A stretch of DNA of 7,825 nt from CAZIOH01 sp964540815. GTDB taxonomy: Bacteria; Myxococcota_A; Polyangia; Fen-1088. A model generated the notes under the pieces. That model did not search any database, was not told where the DNA came from, and saw only the letters and a program-made list of their open reading frames with translations. How positions within the stretch are numbered: the first letter of the stretch is position 1; every line of letters starts with the position of its first letter. Below are positions 5,131 to 7,825 of the stretch, in pieces. A program made the translations under genes and the position numbers. The DNA is taken from assembly GCA_964540815.1 (NCBI GenBank), contig CAZIOH010000154.1:1-7825 (forward strand), written 5' to 3'.

Positions 5131-7569
5131 ATGGAGCGCCGCCCTGTCGCAGGCGTGCTGGACCGCTCGGTGAGCACCGCTCGGTCTGTCGCGACGCCCG
5201 ACTTCCGACTGCTCTTTCAGTCAGCTCCGGGGTGCTACCTGGTGCTGCGCCCCGACCTCACGATCGTCGCGGTAAGCGATGCGTACCTGTGCGCCACGAT
5301 GACCAAGCGGGACGAGATCCTCGACCGCCGGCTCTTCGACGTGTTCCCCGACAACCCGAGCGATCCCGAGGCAACGGGCGTCGCGAATCTCTGCGCGTCG
5401 CTCGGAAGGGTCCTCGATCATTGCCGGACGGACCGCATGCCTGTACAGAAGTACGACATTCGTCGCCCCGAATCAGAAGGCGGTGGGTTCGAGGAGCGGC
5501 ATTGGAGCCCCGTGAACTCCCCGGTGATCGGGGAGAACGGGAACGTCGCCTACATCATCCACCACGTCGAGGATGTCACGGACATCGTGCGTTTGAAGCG
5601 GGAAGGAACCGAGCAGGAGCGGATCATCCAGGAACTCTCCGTTCGCTCGGAGGAGCGCTACAGCCAGTTGCTCGACGCCGCGCCGGACGCGATCGTCGTG
5701 GTCGACGACAATGGGCTGATCGATCTGGTCAATGTTCAGACGGAGAGGCTGTTCGGATACGCGCGGTCGGAGCTCATCGGCCAAGATCTGGAGGTCCTGA
5801 TTCCAGTACGCTTCCGGCAGGGGCATGGGTCCCACCTTACGCGGTACTTCGGGAATCCTGGCGCGCGCGCCATGGGCTCGGGGCTCGAGCTCTTCGGCCG
5901 TCGAAAAGACGGGACGGAGCTTCCGATCGAGGTGAGCCTCAGTCCTCTCCGCACGGAGCACGGGTTGACGGTCTCCGCGGCGATCCGCGACATCAGCGAC
6001 CGCAAGCGGATGGAGGCATCCGCAAAGCTCCTTGGCGATCGCCTCGCGAGTGCCGTCGACAGCATCCAGGACGGCTTTGCAATCTTCGATGACAAGGATC
6101 GGCTGGCGCTCTGCAATAGCGTCTATCGGCGCCTGGTGGGTGGGTCTCAGACCGGCCCGCTGGTCGGCCAGCCTCATGAACAAATCCTGGAGTCGTGGCT
6201 GGGCGATCTCACCTTCAAGGACGAGGAGGAACGCACGCGCTTCCGCGCGGAGCGGCTGGCGCCTCGCGAACAGGTCACGACGTTCGATGTCCGAACGAGA
6301 GACGGGCGCAGCTTACGAACCATGGCTCGGCAAACGCCGGAAGGTGGAATCGTCCAGACGATTTGGGATCTGACAGATGACGTCCGCCTCTCCGAGGAAC
6401 TACGTGAGGCGCGCGGAGCCGCCGAAGCCGCGAGCAGGGCGAAGAGCGAATTCCTCTCCTCGATGAGTCACGAGCTTCGGACGCCGCTGAACGCGATCCT
6501 CGGGTTCGCGCAGCTTCTGCAACGGGACAAGAAGGAGCCGCTCTCGGAACGGCACAAGGAGCGGACCGACCAGATCCTGAAGGGCGGAGAACACCTGCTT
6601 CGCCTCATCGACGACATCCTCGACCTGTCACGCATCGAAGCCGGGGCTGTATCGATCTCCACGGAGCCGGTGGGAGTGCTCGAGGTTCTCGAGGAGGTGA
6701 GGAGGATCCTCGAACCGATCGCGGCGCGGCAAGGAATTCGCGTCGAGGTCGAGGTCGCGCCCGGCGAGCGGCCCTTGGTGGCAGCGGACCGGACGAGGTT
6801 CGGCCAGATTCTGTTGAACTTCGGATCGAACGCGATCAAGTACAATCGGCCTGCCGGAAAATTGACCTTCACGGTTTCGACGCTGCGGCCGGGGCGCGTT
6901 CGCATTGCCGTTCGTGACACCGGCATGGGAATTCCCGCCGCGAAGCAGGACAAGATCTTCCAACCCTTCCAGAGGGCTGGCCAGGAGACCGGACCGATCG
7001 AGGGGACGGGCATCGGGCTGGTCATCACGAAACGGCTCGCCCAGCTGATGCAAGGTGACGTCGGCTTTCAAAGCGTCGCCGGTGAAGGTTCCGAGTTCTG
7101 GGTGGACATGCCCGTCCCCGAATCGGGCGCCGCCCTCTCGAGCTTGGCGCCTGCCGTTCGCGATGTCGGCGAGGGACGTCTTTCGGGAGCAGGAGCCAGG
7201 CTGATTCTCTACGTCGAGGACAACCCTGCCAATGTCACGTTCATGAAGGATCTCATGAGCGCATTCGAAAACATCGATCTGCTCACGGCGCCCACGGCCG
7301 AGACGGGGGTCGAGCTTGCGCGCGGGCGCCGGCCGGAGGTCATCATCATGGACATCAATCTTCCGGGAATGAGCGGTCTAGACGCGCTGCGGGCGCTCCG
7401 CGTCGCTCCCGAGACGAGGGACGTCCCCGTGATCGCCCTGACCGCCGCTGCGTCCGAACGGGACAAGCAGCGGGGAATCCAGGCCGGTTTCTATCGATAC
7501 CTGACGAAGCCCGTGAGGGTGGACGAGTTCATGGAGACACTCGAAGGGCTGCTCGTCGCCCCGCGGTAG
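5131..7569 (+). CDS. Multi-PAS hybrid histidine kinase (PAS-PAS-PAS-HisKA-HATPase-REC)
   Basis: This 812-residue hybrid sensor kinase has no evident signal peptide or membrane helix, so it is probably cytoplasmic. Three PAS-type sensor domains are visible. PAS 1 is at about 26-153 (QSAPGCYLVL to VEDVTD, with FDVFPDNP and FEERHWSPVNSPV). PAS 2 is at about 174-294 (LLDAAPDAIVVVDDNG, ELIGQDLEVLIP, RRKDGTELPIEVSLS, IRDISDRK). PAS 3 is at about 303-418 (SIQDGFAIFDDKDRLALCN). A short coiled coil precedes the H-box FLSSMSHELRTPLN with H447. The ATPase domain has N567 (FGSNAIKYN), the G1 box DTGMGIP at 596-602 and the G2 box EGTGIGL at 624-630. The C-terminal receiver (690-808) has D697 in YVEDN, phosphoacceptor D741 in IIMDINLPGMSG and K793 in LTKPV. 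All key residues are present. It starts six bases after the preceding kinase gene, with AAGAGG close to the ATG, consistent with translational coupling. The signal sensed is unknown; no heme or flavin motif was seen. Confidence 0.95.
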   Translation: MERRPVAGVLDRSVSTARSVATPDFRLLFQSAPGCYLVLRPDLTIVAVSDAYLCATMTKRDEILDRRLFDVFPDNPSDPEATGVANLCASLGRVLDHCRTDRMPVQKYDIRRPESEGGGFEERHWSPVNSPVIGENGNVAYIIHHVEDVTDIVRLKREGTEQERIIQELSVRSEERYSQLLDAAPDAIVVVDDNGLIDLVNVQTERLFGYARSELIGQDLEVLIPVRFRQGHGSHLTRYFGNPGARAMGSGLELFGRRKDGTELPIEVSLSPLRTEHGLTVSAAIRDISDRKRMEASAKLLGDRLASAVDSIQDGFAIFDDKDRLALCNSVYRRLVGGSQTGPLVGQPHEQILESWLGDLTFKDEEERTRFRAERLAPREQVTTFDVRTRDGRSLRTMARQTPEGGIVQTIWDLTDDVRLSEELREARGAAEAASRAKSEFLSSMSHELRTPLNAILGFAQLLQRDKKEPLSERHKERTDQILKGGEHLLRLIDDILDLSRIEAGAVSISTEPVGVLEVLEEVRRILEPIAARQGIRVEVEVAPGERPLVAADRTRFGQILLNFGSNAIKYNRPAGKLTFTVSTLRPGRVRIAVRDTGMGIPAAKQDKIFQPFQRAGQETGPIEGTGIGLVITKRLAQLMQGDVGFQSVAGEGSEFWVDMPVPESGAALSSLAPAVRDVGEGRLSGAGARLILYVEDNPANVTFMKDLMSAFENIDLLTAPTAETGVELARGRRPEVIIMDINLPGMSGLDALRALRVAPETRDVPVIALTAAASERDKQRGIQAGFYRYLTKPVRVDEFMETLEGLLVAPR

Positions 7570-7614
7570 CCAGGAGTCGGAGCATCGACGTCCGAGACCT
7601 CGTCGTGTCCGAAA

Positions 7615-7825
7615 AACCGAACGGGGAAAATTGCCACGGGCAAGGTGACCCACGCTGTGACGGATACCCACACTGCTCGGGACTTTCTATCCTTCATGAA
7701 CCGCGTAGTCCGCGCCTACCCCAAGGAAGACCTGCGCGTCATTCTCGACAACTCTTCGTCCCACAGAACTCCCGAGGCTCTCGCCTGGCTTCGCGAAAAT
7801 CGCCGAGTGCAATTCCACTACACCC
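7615..7825 (+). pseudogene. IS630-family transposase fragment, N-terminus missing, runs off the window
   Basis: The translation KIATGKVTHAVTDTHTARD, then DFLSFMNRVVRAYP, VILDNSSSHRTPEA, WLRENRRVQFHYTP matches the middle of IS630-type (DDE_3 superfamily) transposases. The second catalytic Asp is in VILDNSSSH (codon 7747-7749), and the family's FHYTP motif is at the window edge. The frame is open only from just after the kinase stop at 7567-7569, and no start codon precedes the similarity. The N-terminal helix-turn-helix and the first catalytic Asp are absent upstream, so the 5' part of the gene was lost, probably by deletion or recombination near base 7600-7620. The C-terminal part may continue beyond 7825. 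The left end of the element is not visible. It is likely inactive. Confidence 0.85.

Noticed and set aside
7586..7605. CGACG/CGTCG hairpin after the kinase stop as an intrinsic terminator
   Set aside because: The stem is only five pairs with a ten-base loop and no T-run follows.
1..7825. CRISPR arrays, tRNA or rRNA genes, and defence or toxin-antitoxin modules
   Set aside because: I saw no regularly spaced repeats, no tRNA-like cloverleaf sequence and no motifs of such systems on either strand.

Overview
This is a GC-rich window from a Gram-negative-type bacterium. It carries conjugative (Trb/VirB-class) type IV secretion genes, a cluster of two-component signalling genes and an IS630-family transposase fragment. 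The composition, the mix of multi-PAS hybrid histidine kinases with good -24/-12 (sigma-54) promoter matches, and the tiny lmo0937-type membrane protein would suit a Myxococcota/Deltaproteobacteria-like or Planctomycetota-like genome. The taxonomy is inference only; no marker gene is present.

Layout, all real genes on the + strand. (1) 1-1910: the 3' part of a VirB9/TrbG gene, then a VirB10/TrbI gene that loses VirB10 similarity at about base 1908, some 35-40 residues before its expected C-terminus. The reading frame stays open by chance and runs into the next gene, giving a misleading 516-codon ORF. (2) 1911-2252: a regulatory stretch with a near-consensus sigma-54 promoter at 2057-2072, a strong ribosome binding site, and a separate 49-residue two-helix membrane protein of the lmo0937/DUF5670 type. 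(3) 2253-3042: about 790 bases in which I recognise no gene, with two weaker -24/-12-like sites. (4) 3043-3723: a NarL/LuxR-type response regulator with a degenerate receiver domain. (5) 3724-3978: an intergenic stretch with a perfect 7-bp inverted repeat and a possible promoter. (6) 3979-7569: a tight two-gene unit (6-bp gap) encoding a REC-HisKA-HATPase protein and a PAS-PAS-PAS-HisKA-HATPase-REC hybrid kinase. (7) 7615-7825: the interior of an IS630-family transposase lacking its N-terminus and running off the window.

The two kinases together hold two phosphoacceptor histidines and two receiver aspartates but no DNA-binding or enzymatic output domain, so they look like the sensing and relay part of a phosphorelay. 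The LuxR-type protein upstream is the nearest output candidate, but its receiver lacks several canonical residues. The segment between the broken trbI and the truncated transposase looks like cargo or a rearranged block next to a decayed conjugative element. I see no clearly new defence or biosynthetic system. The most interesting points are the VirB10/DUF5670 chimeric frame, the sigma-54 promoter driving the small membrane protein, and the relay operon.
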